Shown here piece by piece: positions 16,160-24,511 of a stretch of 36,064 nucleotides of DNA; the first letter of the stretch is position 1, and every line of letters begins with the position of its first letter. The notes under the pieces were generated by a model. It saw only the letters and a list, made by a program, of their open reading frames with translations, did not search any database and was not told the origin of the DNA. This stretch comes from Gracilimonas sp. Lineage in GTDB: Bacteria; Bacteroidota; Rhodothermia; Balneolales; Balneolaceae. The stretch spans positions 1 through 36,064 of the forward strand of contig JAKURD010000027.1 in the NCBI GenBank assembly GCA_022450045.1. Reading direction: 5' to 3'. A program made the translations under genes and the position numbers.

Positions 16160-18741
16160 ATAGCCAGCCCTCGTTTGCGTGCAACATATCGTGTGGTCAA
16201 AGAGGTGAAGATCATCACGCTGATGGAACTCAACGGCATCAATATGGCGGCTACCAAAGGGGATAGATGTCCGGTAATAGCAAAGCCCAGCCCGATGGTG
16301 TTATACAAAAGCGAAAGTACAAAACTGGCGATGATGATCTTCATGGATGCTTTGCTGAAACCCATAAACTCTTTGAGTTTATGGAGTGAATTTCCTTCTA
16401 AAATGGCATCACAGGCAGGAGAGAAAGAGCTGACATCATCCGAAAGTGCAATTCCAAAATCTGATTTCCTGAGGGCACCGGCATCGTTCAGTCCATCCCC
16501 AACCATTACCACGTGTTCATTATTTTTTTGCAGGGATGTGATAAACTCAAGCTTCTCTTCCGGCTTTTGATTGAAGAGGAGGGATCCGTTTGCTCCGAAA
16601 CAGTTCGTGAATTCATCCTTTTGCCCCTCGTTATCCCCGGATAATAAATAGGTGCTGAATTTTTCCTTGATGGCCTGCAGCAAATCTGATATTCCATCCC
16701 GCATGCCGGATCTGATTCCGAAAAATCCCTTATAATTTCCATTGATTATCAGGTGTATCGTTGAGCCGGAGAATTCAGTTATTGGAATTTCTGTGATGTC
16801 TAATTCAGATTGCTCAGACAAAAATTGCCGAGACCCAAGCACTACGTGATTTCCAGCTATTACAGCAAAAATTCCTTTCCCAGGGATTTCATCAAAAGAA
16901 CTAATAACTGGCCGATCATCGCGAGGAGTCACTAAAGTTGAAATAGAATTCGGTTGGTATTCGACGACGCGATCTCCCTGATGAAGCCCGGTTGTCATTG
17001 AAGGCAGATTCCCATGGGATTTGCTCCCTTTTTTCACGGAATTACTCGTAATTACTGTTGATAGATAGTTGGTTATTTTTCGGCTTAAAGGGTGAATGGA
17101 ATTTCGGCAGGCGGATCTAACCCAGCTTTTCTGGGCTTCCTTTAGATCATTTCCATGAAAATGGACTTCAGCGGCATCTGCATTTGTAAGCGTTCCGGTT
17201 TTGTCAAATACAATGGAAGTGGCTTTAGATAGGTTTTCTATCAATAAATGATTCTTGACAAACAATCCATTCAGCGAAAAAATATTAAGGGTCGAACCCA
17301 GAGTAAAAGGAGTGGAAAGTGCCAACGCACAAGGGCAGGCGATAATCAGCACGGCGGTAAAAACAGACAAAGCAGGCTCCATTCCGGCCGTTTGCAGCCA
17401 ATATAATCCGGTAAAAAAGGCGATCCCCAAAACGGCGACGGTAAAATAAGGGCTGATTTTATCGGCGAAGGTAGTAAGCTTCAGTTCTTTGTCATTGTTG
17501 GTGAAAGCTTCGTGATTCCAGAGTTTGGTGAGGTAACTGTTGGTGACTTTCTCTTTGGTCTTCAACAAAGCAGAGGTGCCGATCAACCGCCCACCTGCAA
17601 AAATGCGCTCACCCATTGTAACAGAGACTGGCTCGGATTCTCCGGTGATGAAGCTGTAATCCATATACGCTTTTTCGGAAAGTAGAGTGGCATCGCAGGG
17701 CACTAATTCCTGATTGCGAAGATGAATTTCTTTACCGGGCATAAGTTTATCAAGGGAGACGGATTTTTCATCGCCGTTTTTATCAATCACATTTACAGCG
17801 ATTGGCAGATAAGAACGATAATCCCGATCAAAAGACAACCGGTGAAAGGTTTTTTGCTGAACCAGTTTCCCGATCAATAAAAAGAAAATGAGTCCGGTAA
17901 AGGAATCCATATATCCGGTACCGGTCATGGTGATGATCTCATACACACTTCGGAAAAATAAGGCTACGATCCCGATGGAAATAGGGACATCCAAATTCAC
18001 TCCGCCTTGACTCAAAGCCGCAAAAGCCGATTTCAAATAATTGCTGCTGCTATACACCAATACAGGAAGAGCAAGAATGATATTCAGAGCTCCAAAAAAA
18101 ATATGGAAATTATCACCCAGTCCGGTTCCGGTGGTATCCAGATAATCCGGAAAGCTGAACAGCATGATATTTCCGAAGGCAAATCCGGCTACGCCCATTT
18201 TCAGCCAAAGCGATCGGTTCCGATGGGATTTCTCAGTTTTGGAGTCGAGTTTTTCAAGGCGAATTTCCGGCTCATAACCAATGGTCACCAACTGTTCAAC
18301 CACATCCCGAAGCGTCGTTTTCTCCGTATCAATAAGAAGAGATAACTCCTTTTTTAAAAAATTTACCCCGCTTTGCAGAACACCTGAATCAAGCTTTTGA
18401 AGATTTTCCAGCAGCCAAACACAGGAAGTACAGTGAATGTTTGGGACGTATAAAGTAAGGGAAAGCTTGTTTTGATTACGAAAATCAGAGATGCGATCAA
18501 TGACTTCCTCATCCTCCAGGTAATCAAAACGAGCCCGATGCCTGGTGTTTTTGAGGTTGATGCCGGGATTGGCTTCGAGATCATAATAGGAACAAAGTCC
18601 GCTTTCATCTAAAATTTGGTAAACAGACTTACAGCCTGAGCAACAAAAGGCCTTATCATCAAAAGCGACGGATTCGGAAAGGCAGTCTTCACCGCAGTGG
18701 TAGCAAATATCAGGTGATATGGTTGCAGTAGCAGTGGTCAT
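16150..18741 (-). CDS. ccoI: CcoI (FixI) copper-exporting P1B-type ATPase
   Basis: The 863-residue copper ATPase supplies copper for the cbb3 CuB centre. The N-terminus has the FixI-type Cys-rich segment (CYHCGEDC at 13-20 and FCCSGCKSVYQIL from 32), then an HMA domain with C104-T-S-C107. Core motifs are TGES at 366-369, the membrane CPC metal site at 469-471 (ACPCALALSTP), the phosphorylated Asp513 in DKTGTLT, an N-domain HP in NSIHPLSRKI, and a GDGLNDAGAL hinge. Eight membrane helices are expected. The N-domain includes a low-complexity insert (SNSVKKGSKSHGNLPS...). It starts 4 bp inside the end of the Rrf2 gene (ATGA-type overlap) and overlaps ccoS. All key residues are present. Confidence 0.95.
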   Translation of the reverse strand: MTTATATISPDICYHCGEDCLSESVAFDDKAFCCSGCKSVYQILDESGLCSYYDLEANPGINLKNTRHRARFDYLEDEEVIDRISDFRNQNKLSLTLYVPNIHCTSCVWLLENLQKLDSGVLQSGVNFLKKELSLLIDTEKTTLRDVVEQLVTIGYEPEIRLEKLDSKTEKSHRNRSLWLKMGVAGFAFGNIMLFSFPDYLDTTGTGLGDNFHIFFGALNIILALPVLVYSSSNYLKSAFAALSQGGVNLDVPISIGIVALFFRSVYEIITMTGTGYMDSFTGLIFFLLIGKLVQQKTFHRLSFDRDYRSYLPIAVNVIDKNGDEKSVSLDKLMPGKEIHLRNQELVPCDATLLSEKAYMDYSFITGESEPVSVTMGERIFAGGRLIGTSALLKTKEKVTNSYLTKLWNHEAFTNNDKELKLTTFADKISPYFTVAVLGIAFFTGLYWLQTAGMEPALSVFTAVLIIACPCALALSTPFTLGSTLNIFSLNGLFVKNHLLIENLSKATSIVFDKTGTLTNADAAEVHFHGNDLKEAQKSWVRSACRNSIHPLSRKITNYLSTVITSNSVKKGSKSHGNLPSMTTGLHQGDRVVEYQPNSISTLVTPRDDRPVISSFDEIPGKGIFAVIAGNHVVLGSRQFLSEQSELDITEIPITEFSGSTIHLIINGNYKGFFGIRSGMRDGISDLLQAIKEKFSTYLLSGDNEGQKDEFTNCFGANGSLLFNQKPEEKLEFITSLQKNNEHVVMVGDGLNDAGALRKSDFGIALSDDVSSFSPACDAILEGNSLHKLKEFMGFSKASMKIIIASFVLSLLYNTIGLGFAITGHLSPLVAAILMPLSSISVMIFTSLTTRYVARKRGLAIWR

Positions 18742-19205
18742 CGGCTTAAAGAAGGAACACCGCTCGAAAATTGCAAGCGCAGATCGAACCAGGCTTGGGT
18801 CATTTTCTCATCTACTTCGGCAAAGGTGGTACTTTCAAGCCACCGCTGAATTTTTTTTCGCTCTACCGACCAAAAGTGATGGAAAGGACAAGGTTCAATA
18901 TGTCCGCATCCCTCAATTCCCATAAAACACTTGTCGAAAAACTCGGTACCATCTATAGCGGCAATAACATCCATCATAGTGATTGAGTCAATGTCTTTGG
19001 ATAAATAAACACCTCCATTGAGTCCGCGTTGAGATTTAAGAATTCCGGGCTTCTTGAGCTTGGCGAGAATTTGAGAGAGGTATGCCGTGGGACAGTTCAA
19101 TGATTTTGATAAATAGGAAGCAGAAACAGCCCCGTCTTCTGCATGCTTCGAAATGGCTATGATCGCCGATATGGCATATTGAGCCCCTTGTGAAATCAAC
19201 CTCAT
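18738..19205 (-). CDS. Rrf2-family regulator with three-Cys cluster motif, heading the cbb3 locus
   Basis: The 155-residue protein has the Rrf2 winged helix (AQYAISAIIAISKHA, SASYLSKSLNCPTAYLSQIL, LKKPGILKSQRGLNGGVYLS). It then has Cys93, Cys100 and Cys106 in CFMGIEGCGHIEPCPFH, a C-x6-C-x5-C pattern in the place where IscR/NsrR proteins bind a [2Fe-2S] or [4Fe-4S] cluster. Spacing differs by one residue from IscR (C-x5-C-x5-C). This suggests a cluster-based sensor of O2, NO or iron-sulfur status (inference). Its stop overlaps the ccoI start by 4 bp, so it is co-transcribed with the oxidase genes. The 26-bp palindrome just upstream is the probable operator, giving autoregulation of the locus. 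A cluster-free redox regulator is the alternative. Confidence 0.88.
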   Translation of the reverse strand: MRLISQGAQYAISAIIAISKHAEDGAVSASYLSKSLNCPTAYLSQILAKLKKPGILKSQRGLNGGVYLSKDIDSITMMDVIAAIDGTEFFDKCFMGIEGCGHIEPCPFHHFWSVERKKIQRWLESTTFAEVDEKMTQAWFDLRLQFSSGVPSLSR

Positions 19206-19217
19206 AAATGCATAAAT

Positions 19218-19256
19218 AAATCTAATATTTAAAATCTAATATCAATATTAGATTTT
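19218..19256 (-). promoter_or_regulatory. 26-bp palindrome plus extra half-site upstream of the Rrf2/cbb3 operon
   Basis: AAAATCTAATAT (19231-19242), CA, ATATTAGATTTT (19245-19256) form a perfect palindrome with 12-bp arms. A further direct copy of one half, AAATCTAATATTT, lies at 19218-19230, between the palindrome and the start codon at 19205. Rrf2 regulators bind AT-rich dyads of about this size as dimers. The position, 13-51 bp upstream of the gene, suits repression of the Rrf2-cco promoter. Confidence 0.7.
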
Positions 19257-19302
19257 AAGGGGAATTTGAAATAAATACAATAGTTGTTGGATTATTTTTG
19301 TG

Positions 19303-19580
19303 GAAGGATTGAAATCCTTCGTTTGGGTAAGGGAATAGATGAGGTGTTTTGTGAATTACATGGGGATGATCAAAATAGTTTCAAAATCCCGTAGGGATGA
19401 TCGAATTTAGCCACGTGGCTTCAGCCCGTGGTTATTAGATAGCCTAAAGATTTAGTCCTGTAAGGATGACTGTTATAAAACCTGAATTTGGATCATCCCT
19501 ACGGGATTTGGCTCCTTTATATATTAAACCCCGGAGTGAACTCCGGGGCTTTATTCGGTCGTCCCGCTGGGACTATTACT
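19303..19580. repeat. Cluster of short palindromes (REP-like)
   Basis: The non-coding space contains a run of compact hairpins: GAAGGATTGAAATCCTTC (19303-19320), an exact 19-bp inverted pair AAATCCCGTAGGGATGATC (19384-19402) and its complement at 19491-19509, a CCACGTGG...CCCGTGG stem near 19411, CCCCGGAGTGAACTCCGGGG (19529-19548), and GTCCCGCTGGGAC near 19562. Loops are mostly 2-4 nt. This resembles REP sequences mobilised by RAYT (TnpA-REP) transposases, but no such transposase is in the window. The space 19206-19998 holds no gene. Confidence 0.55.
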
Positions 19581-19631
19581 CCGTTGCAGAATGGCGGGAG
19601 CGAAATGAAATCAATCACTCATAGAAAACTC

Positions 19632-19836
19632 TAAATTGACGTGAATTCGATATAAAGACCATCTGTTGAGTACGTTGAACGGTCATTTCGCGGCGAATGC
19701 CCGAAATCCTATGGCCGGTCAGGTAGCGAATACGGAATTCATGGCAGCCATTAGATTCCCGTCTCCACGGGAATGACCAAAAGCATCCATTTTTATCCTT
19801 TTAACTTAGTTTTTATCTTGAACTCACGTTAAATTA
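19632..19836. mobile_element. R3 MITE-like element carrying an R1 repeat
   Basis: A 205-bp segment is bounded by 27-bp terminal inverted repeats: TAAATTGACGTGAATTCGAT... at 19632 and the complement of TAATTTAACGTGAGTTCAAG... ending at 19836 (21 of 27 matched). Inside, 19681-19777 is a full R1 copy with the hairpin TCCCGTCTCCACGGGA. A related element with the same ends lies at 24111-24367. No reading frame is present, as expected for a non-autonomous element. Confidence 0.6.
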
Positions 19837-19998
19837 CTTCAGGTTATTGGGATTTCGTGGGCACTAAAAATCAGTGATTCTCCGCTTAATCTGTGTCATC
19901 CGTGTTCCATTCCGGAAGCTATAGAAATCAGAACGCTCTCTTAAAGAAAAATTCACAATGGTTCTTTATCATTAGCCAAATCATCAAAAAATAAGGCT

Positions 19999-21303
19999 AT
20001 GAGTAAATACACAACGGCGGGAGAAGCGTTAAGGAAAATTAAATCAGGCGATCGGGTATTTGTGCATGGGGTTTCCGCAACGCCGGTACAATTGGTACAG
20101 GCAATGACCGACCGGCACCAGGGATTGAAAGATGTGGAAGTGGTCCACCTTCACACCGAAGGCCCGGCACCATACGCAGCACCGGAATATAAGGACAGCT
20201 TTTTTGTGAATGCTTTGTTTGCAGGAGCGAATGTTCGCAAGGCGATCAATGAGGGGAGAGGGGATTATGTACCGGTTTTTTTAAGTGAAGTACCAAATTT
20301 GTTCAGGAATGGAATTATGCCGCTTGATGTAGCTTTGATCCATGTTTCTCCACCTGATAAGCATGGGTATTGCTCGCTTGGAGTTTCAGTGGATGTGGCC
20401 ATAGCTGCGGTTCAAACAGCCAAATATGTAATCGCTCAGGTGAATCCCAATATGCCAAGAACACATGGCGATGGGCAAATTCATGTCAGTAAAATTGATG
20501 CACTAATTGAAGTAGATGATGCAATTCCTGAACAGATCGTGCCTGAGCCGGATGAGACAGAACTAAAGATCGGGAAAAATTGTGCAAGCCTGATTGATGA
20601 TGGTGCCACTTTGCAAATGGGTATTGGCGCCATTCCAAACGCGGTGTTAAAAAGTCTTACCGGTCATAAAAACCTGGGCGTCCATACCGAGATGTTTTCT
20701 GACGGAGTGATCGAATTAGTGAAGCAGGGAGTGATAAACGGTAAAAAGAAAAAGATTCACCCCGGTAAGATTGTAAGTGGTTTTGTAATGGGCTCACGTA
20801 AAACTTATGACTTTATCGATGACAATCCTTCCGTAGCCATGCTGGATATTGCCTACATCAACGACACCGCTGTGATCCGAAGAAATCCTAAGGTAACTGC
20901 CATCAACAGTGCGGTAGAAGTAGATCTGACCGGACAGGTTTGTGCGGATTCCATAGGAACATATCATTATTCAGGAGTGGGCGGCCAAATGGATTTCATT
21001 CGCGGTGCGTCTCTTTCACCGGAGGGAAAGCCGATCATAGCTTTGTCTTCAACTACAAATAAGGGTATTAGCCGCATTGTGCCATTTCTGAAACAGGGAG
21101 CGGGCGTTGTTACTACCCGGGCTCATGTTCACTATGTGGTTACCGAATATGGAATAGCAAATTTATACGGAAAGAATTTAGGTCAGCGTGCAAAAGCACT
21201 GGTTGATATTGCTCACCCTGATCATAGGGAGAAGCTGGATAAGGCGATAAGCCAGAGGTTTGGGGGTGAACGTCCAACAAGGAACATCCAACATCGAATG
21301 TAG
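19999..21303 (+). CDS. Acetyl-CoA hydrolase / CoA-transferase family protein
   Basis: The 434-residue protein belongs to the class I CoA-transferase-like group (acetyl-CoA hydrolase/4-hydroxybutyrate CoA-transferase). It has an N-terminal domain with GDRVFVHGVSATP (17-29) and HLHTEGPAPYA, HVSPPDKHGYCSLG in the middle, GIGAIPNAV at 208-216, and the catalytic Glu231 in VHTEMFSDGVIEL. GTYHYSGVGGQMDFIRGASL and VTEYGIANLYGKNLGQRA complete the C-terminal domain. It moves CoA between acetate (or another short acid) and acyl-CoA, or hydrolyses acetyl-CoA; the substrate cannot be read from sequence. The last residues (GGERPTRNIQHRM) extend past the usual family end into DNA that resembles the repeat downstream, so the original stop may have been lost. 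It is a single gene. Confidence 0.88.
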   Translation: MSKYTTAGEALRKIKSGDRVFVHGVSATPVQLVQAMTDRHQGLKDVEVVHLHTEGPAPYAAPEYKDSFFVNALFAGANVRKAINEGRGDYVPVFLSEVPNLFRNGIMPLDVALIHVSPPDKHGYCSLGVSVDVAIAAVQTAKYVIAQVNPNMPRTHGDGQIHVSKIDALIEVDDAIPEQIVPEPDETELKIGKNCASLIDDGATLQMGIGAIPNAVLKSLTGHKNLGVHTEMFSDGVIELVKQGVINGKKKKIHPGKIVSGFVMGSRKTYDFIDDNPSVAMLDIAYINDTAVIRRNPKVTAINSAVEVDLTGQVCADSIGTYHYSGVGGQMDFIRGASLSPEGKPIIALSSTTNKGISRIVPFLKQGAGVVTTRAHVHYVVTEYGIANLYGKNLGQRAKALVDIAHPDHREKLDKAISQRFGGERPTRNIQHRM

Positions 21304-21337
21304 AACGGTTTTGTTTGAAGTGGCTTCAGTTGCTTTT

Positions 21338-21540
21338 GGCAGGCACTGTACTCCCTGCAAGTAACAGCAAGCTGTTCTTGCGGCCCCTTCAAAGGGACAC
21401 AGTGTAGGAATATCGAACATTCAAGAAGGGAATATTGAATGGCAAGGTAATAAGGTTTTGCATAACGAGAATTTGTTTCTCTTTGGAGAGAGACCAAATT
21501 CAGCTCTGCTGCCCCAAGAATTCGGGGAGTGAGAGGACCG
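21338..21540 (+). repeat. R2 dispersed repeat, copy B
   Basis: It begins 34 bp after the CoA-transferase stop. Landmarks are GGCAGGCACTGTACTCCCTG, the palindrome AACAGCAAGCTGTT, CCTTCAAAGGGACACAG, GAATATCGAACATTCAAG, CTCTTTGGAGAGAGAC and a closing TTCGGGGAGTGAGAGGAC. These occur in the same order and orientation in copy C (23923-24101), and partly in copy A (9872-10053). No coding sequence is seen. Confidence 0.65.
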
Positions 21541-21622
21541 TGTTGCATTTCGACTTTCCAATTAACCGTTCAACGAATAACGAATTTCCGCTAATCCATT
21601 AGAGCCTTTTCTCAAATAATCG

Positions 21623-21630
21623 TACCTTTG
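21623..21630 (+). promoter_or_regulatory. Possible Bacteroidota -7 promoter box of purL
   Basis: TACCTTTG fits the TAnnTTTG consensus of the primary sigma factor in Bacteroidota and ends 38 bp before the purL ATG. A convincing -33 TTG at the expected distance is not visible, so this is only a candidate. Confidence 0.35.
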
Positions 21631-21668
21631 ATTTCCCCGAAACAAAAAAGCTCAATTACTCCATCGGA

Positions 21669-23906
21669 ATGTCTCAAACAACTATTCAGGAACCGGAAGC
21701 TACACTTGAACTTGCCCTTGAACACGGCCTCAACGAAGAAGAATATGAAATGATAAAATCCCGCCTCGGTCGGGTGCCTACCTTTACCGAACTGGGCGTG
21801 TATTCGGTAATGTGGAGTGAGCATTGTTCGTATAAAAACTCCATCGTGGAACTCAAAAAACTTCCTTCTGAAGGTGAGAACCTGTTGGTGGGAGCTGGAG
21901 AAGAAAATGCCGGTTTGGTTGATCTTGGTGACGGACTCGGATGTGCTTTCAAGATCGAGAGCCACAATCACCCTTCAGCGATTGAGCCTTATCAGGGAGC
22001 AGCAACAGGAGTGGGAGGAATTCACCGCGATATTTTTACGATGGGTGCACGTCCGGTGGCGAGCTTGAATTCATTGAGATTCGGTTCTATGGAAAATCCC
22101 CGTGTTCGATATTTGTTAGACGGCGTAGTTCGCGGAATTGGTGATTATGGAAATTCATTCGGAGTGCCGGTCATTGCCGGGGAAGTTTGTTTTGATGAAA
22201 GCTACGAAGGCAATCCGCTGGTAAATGCCATGAGTATTGGTTTGGTTAAAGAAGGGGAAACAGCTTCGGCTATTTCTAAAGGAATTGGGAACCCGGTAAT
22301 TATTGTAGGGGCTAGTACAGGTCGCGATGGAATTCACGGAGCCACCTTTGCCTCCGAAGAGATCAGCGAAGAAAGCGAAGCCAAACGACCCAGCGTGCAG
22401 GTAGGAGATCCCTTCACAGAAAAATTATTACTGGAAGCCAGCCTTGAAGTTTTGAAAACAGGAGCTGTCATCGGTATGCAGGATATGGGAGCCGCCGGAA
22501 TTGCCTGTTCAACTTCTGAGATGACCGCTAAAGGTGGCGAAGGAATGAAAATCAACCTTGATAAAGTTCCGGCGCGGGAAGATGGAATGACGGCCTACGA
22601 ATTACTTCTTTCTGAAAGCCAGGAACGGATGTTGATCGTCGCTGAAAAAGGCCGTGAGCAGGAAATTATTGATGTGTATGAAAAATGGGATCTGCACGGC
22701 GTCGTAATTGGTGAGGTTGTGGAAGGTGATAAAGTAACCTATTGGAAAGACGGCGAGATTAAAGCTGAAATTCCTGCCGAGCATTTGGTGCTTGGTGGCG
22801 GTGCTCCCCAGTATATCCGCGAAACTAAAAAGCCCGCCTACCTGGATGAAGTTCAGAACTTTGATATCAACTCAGTAGATCATCCCGAAGACCACACCGA
22901 AACCCTTAAAAAATTACTGAATTCCCCGAACATTGCTTCCAAGCGTTGGGTGCATGAACAGTACGACACCATGGTTCGCACCAATACGGTAACCGGTCCC
23001 GGCGCTTCTGATTCCGGCGTGATTCGCATAAAAGGAACCCAAAAAGGTTTGGTAGCCAAAACCGATTGCAACGGACGTTATGTGTATTTGAATCCCCGTA
23101 AAGGCGGGCAAATTGCGGTGGCTGAATCGGCTCGAAATGTAGTGTGCTCCGGAGCAAAACCAATGGCTATCACCAACTGCCTGAACTTTGGAAATCCGTA
23201 CAAACCGGAAGTGTACTGGACCTTTAAAGAAGCGTTAGGCGGAATGAGTGATGCCTGTCGTGCTTTGAATACTCCCGTGACCGGTGGAAATGTGAGTTTT
23301 TATAACGAGAATCCAAACAGCGCCATCTTCCCATCACCGATTATCGGAATGCTTGGGGTGATTGAGGATGTGGAGAAACATGTGACCACTCCGGCCTTTA
23401 AAAATGAAGGGGATGTTGTACTCTATATCGGTGCAGACCGAAAAGGTTTGGGTGGCAGCGAATATCTGAAAACTGTGCATGGACTCACCACCGGAGATGC
23501 TCCTGAGATCGACCTCGATGTTGAAGCGAGGCTGCAGGAAGCTCTGCTCACAGCTATTAAATTGGGATTGGTGACTGCTGCTCATGATCTTTCTGACGGC
23601 GGACTTGCTACAACACTCACTGAAATGGCGATCTTTGGCAAGAAAGGCGCGGAGCTTTCCGTGGATACACTGACCGGAACTCCACATGAGGTTCTATTCA
23701 GCGAGGCTCAGTCCGGAGTAGTGATTACCATTGATGCCTCGCAGCTTCAAACCGTAAAGCATCACTTTGAAGAAGCCGACGTTCCATTATATGAATTGGG
23801 TGTGGTGAAAGGGAATAAGCTGGATATCAAAGATCTGCTTTCCATTGATGTTTCAGAATCCGAAGAGATCTATGAGGGTGTGCTTCCGAAAGCTATGGCC
23901 GGTTAA
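21669..23906 (+). CDS. purL: Phosphoribosylformylglycinamidine synthase subunit PurL
   Basis: The 745-residue ATP-dependent enzyme converts FGAR to FGAM in purine synthesis, using ammonia delivered by PurQ. It has the duplicated AIRS-type fold: [11 protein letters not shown] near residue 49, [20 protein letters not shown] with [46 protein letters not shown] and [12 protein letters not shown] in the first half. The second half has [19 protein letters not shown] and [19 protein letters not shown]. At ~745 aa it is the small PurL, which needs separate PurS and PurQ; neither is nearby. The ATG at 21669 gives the standard N-terminus. It stands alone between two R2 repeats. Length and motifs appear intact. 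Confidence 0.97.
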   Translation: MSQTTIQEPEATLELALEHGLNEEEYEMIKSRLGRVPTFTELGVYSVMWSEHCSYKNSIVELKKLPSEGENLLVGAGEENAGLVDLGDGLGCAFKIESHNHPSAIEPYQGAATGVGGIHRDIFTMGARPVASLNSLRFGSMENPRVRYLLDGVVRGIGDYGNSFGVPVIAGEVCFDESYEGNPLVNAMSIGLVKEGETASAISKGIGNPVIIVGASTGRDGIHGATFASEEISEESEAKRPSVQVGDPFTEKLLLEASLEVLKTGAVIGMQDMGAAGIACSTSEMTAKGGEGMKINLDKVPAREDGMTAYELLLSESQERMLIVAEKGREQEIIDVYEKWDLHGVVIGEVVEGDKVTYWKDGEIKAEIPAEHLVLGGGAPQYIRETKKPAYLDEVQNFDINSVDHPEDHTETLKKLLNSPNIASKRWVHEQYDTMVRTNTVTGPGASDSGVIRIKGTQKGLVAKTDCNGRYVYLNPRKGGQIAVAESARNVVCSGAKPMAITNCLNFGNPYKPEVYWTFKEALGGMSDACRALNTPVTGGNVSFYNENPNSAIFPSPIIGMLGVIEDVEKHVTTPAFKNEGDVVLYIGADRKGLGGSEYLKTVHGLTTGDAPEIDLDVEARLQEALLTAIKLGLVTAAHDLSDGGLATTLTEMAIFGKKGAELSVDTLTGTPHEVLFSEAQSGVVITIDASQLQTVKHHFEEADVPLYELGVVKGNKLDIKDLLSIDVSESEEIYEGVLPKAMAG

Positions 23907-23922
23907 CACGGTCTTGTTTAGT

Positions 23923-24101
23923 TCAGGCACTTTCCTCCCCGGAAGTAACAGCATAGCTGTTCTTCCTGTCCCTCCAAGGGGACACAGGGAGGGAACATCG
24001 AACATTCAATAAAGGAATATTGAAGTGGCAAGAATTTATCTCTCTTTAGAGAGACAGGACTTGGCTTTATCCCGAAAGCTTTCGGGAAGAGAGGACAATA
24101 C
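23923..24101 (+). repeat. R2 dispersed repeat, copy C
   Basis: It starts 16 bp after the purL stop. Landmarks in order are CAGGCACTTTCCTCCCCGGA, AACAGCATAGCTGTT, CCCTCCAAGGGGACACAGG, GGAACATCGAACATTCAATA, CTCTCTTTAGAGAGACAG and TCCCGAAAGCTTTCGGGA. It is colinear with copy B at 21338. The last palindrome could work as a transcription stop for purL. The 605-bp space 23907-24511 is filled by this copy, a MITE-like element and a partial R2 end, and has no gene. Confidence 0.65.
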
Positions 24102-24110
24102 TTAAAAAAG

Positions 24111-24367
24111 TAACTTAACTTGAGTTCTATACAATTATCCTCGTCAAAGCCTTTGAGGTACGGTCTGACGGCTCCAAGTCCATCTGACCGATTGCCTGAT
24201 TCGAGTACCCAAGCTTAGTCTTATCCTATAATCCAACACCCGGCGCCTGCGCCATCGATCAGATGGGGTTTCCATCAGATCGAATTCGAGAATGTGTAAC
24301 CTGCCTCCCGGTCTGATTGACCTTGCAGCTATTGTAATATTCTTTATCTCGAACCCACGTTAATTTA
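24111..24367. mobile_element. R3 MITE-like element, second copy
   Basis: The right end (TCTTTATCTCGAACCCACGT... , 24341-24367) matches the inverted complement of the 19632 element's left end at 23 of 27 positions. The left end (TAACTTAACTTGAGTTCTAT..., 24111-24137) is a weaker match (19 of 27). The interior differs from the other copy and has imperfect palindromes around GGTCTGACGG...CCATCTGACC. No reading frame is present. The left boundary is uncertain. Confidence 0.45.
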
Positions 24368-24388
24368 GGGATAAAACATTTTCTTCAA

Positions 24389-24452
24389 CAAGAATTGTCC
24401 CTCTTTGGAGAGGGAATGCACCGTGAGCTTGCTCACAAGCGAGGGAGAGGAT
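24389..24452 (+). repeat. R2 dispersed repeat, end fragment
   Basis: CAAGAATTGTCCCTCTTTGG, GAGAGGGAATGC, GTGAGCTTGCTCACAAGCGA and GGGAGAGGAT closely match the right end of R2 copy A (10007-10053). GTGAGCTTGCTCAC is a perfect palindrome. This isolated end sits just past the MITE-like element, as if the element had split an R2 copy. Confidence 0.55.
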
Positions 24453-24511
24453 AGTTTAGTCCAAGTCCAAAAACTATTAATAAAATAAACGCTTTAACGC
24501 ACAGATTTTCT

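Noticed and set aside
16058..16570. 170-codon open frame on the plus strand
   Set aside because: It is antisense to ccoI and ccoS, which are certain; it is a by-product of their codon use.
19526..19556. Intrinsic terminator with CCCCGGAGT stem
   Set aside because: No gene ends nearby on either strand, and the loop is only two bases; it fits better as part of the REP-like cluster.
19303..19580. Possible CRISPR array in the hairpin-rich space
   Set aside because: The palindromes differ from each other, spacing is irregular, and no cas gene is present.
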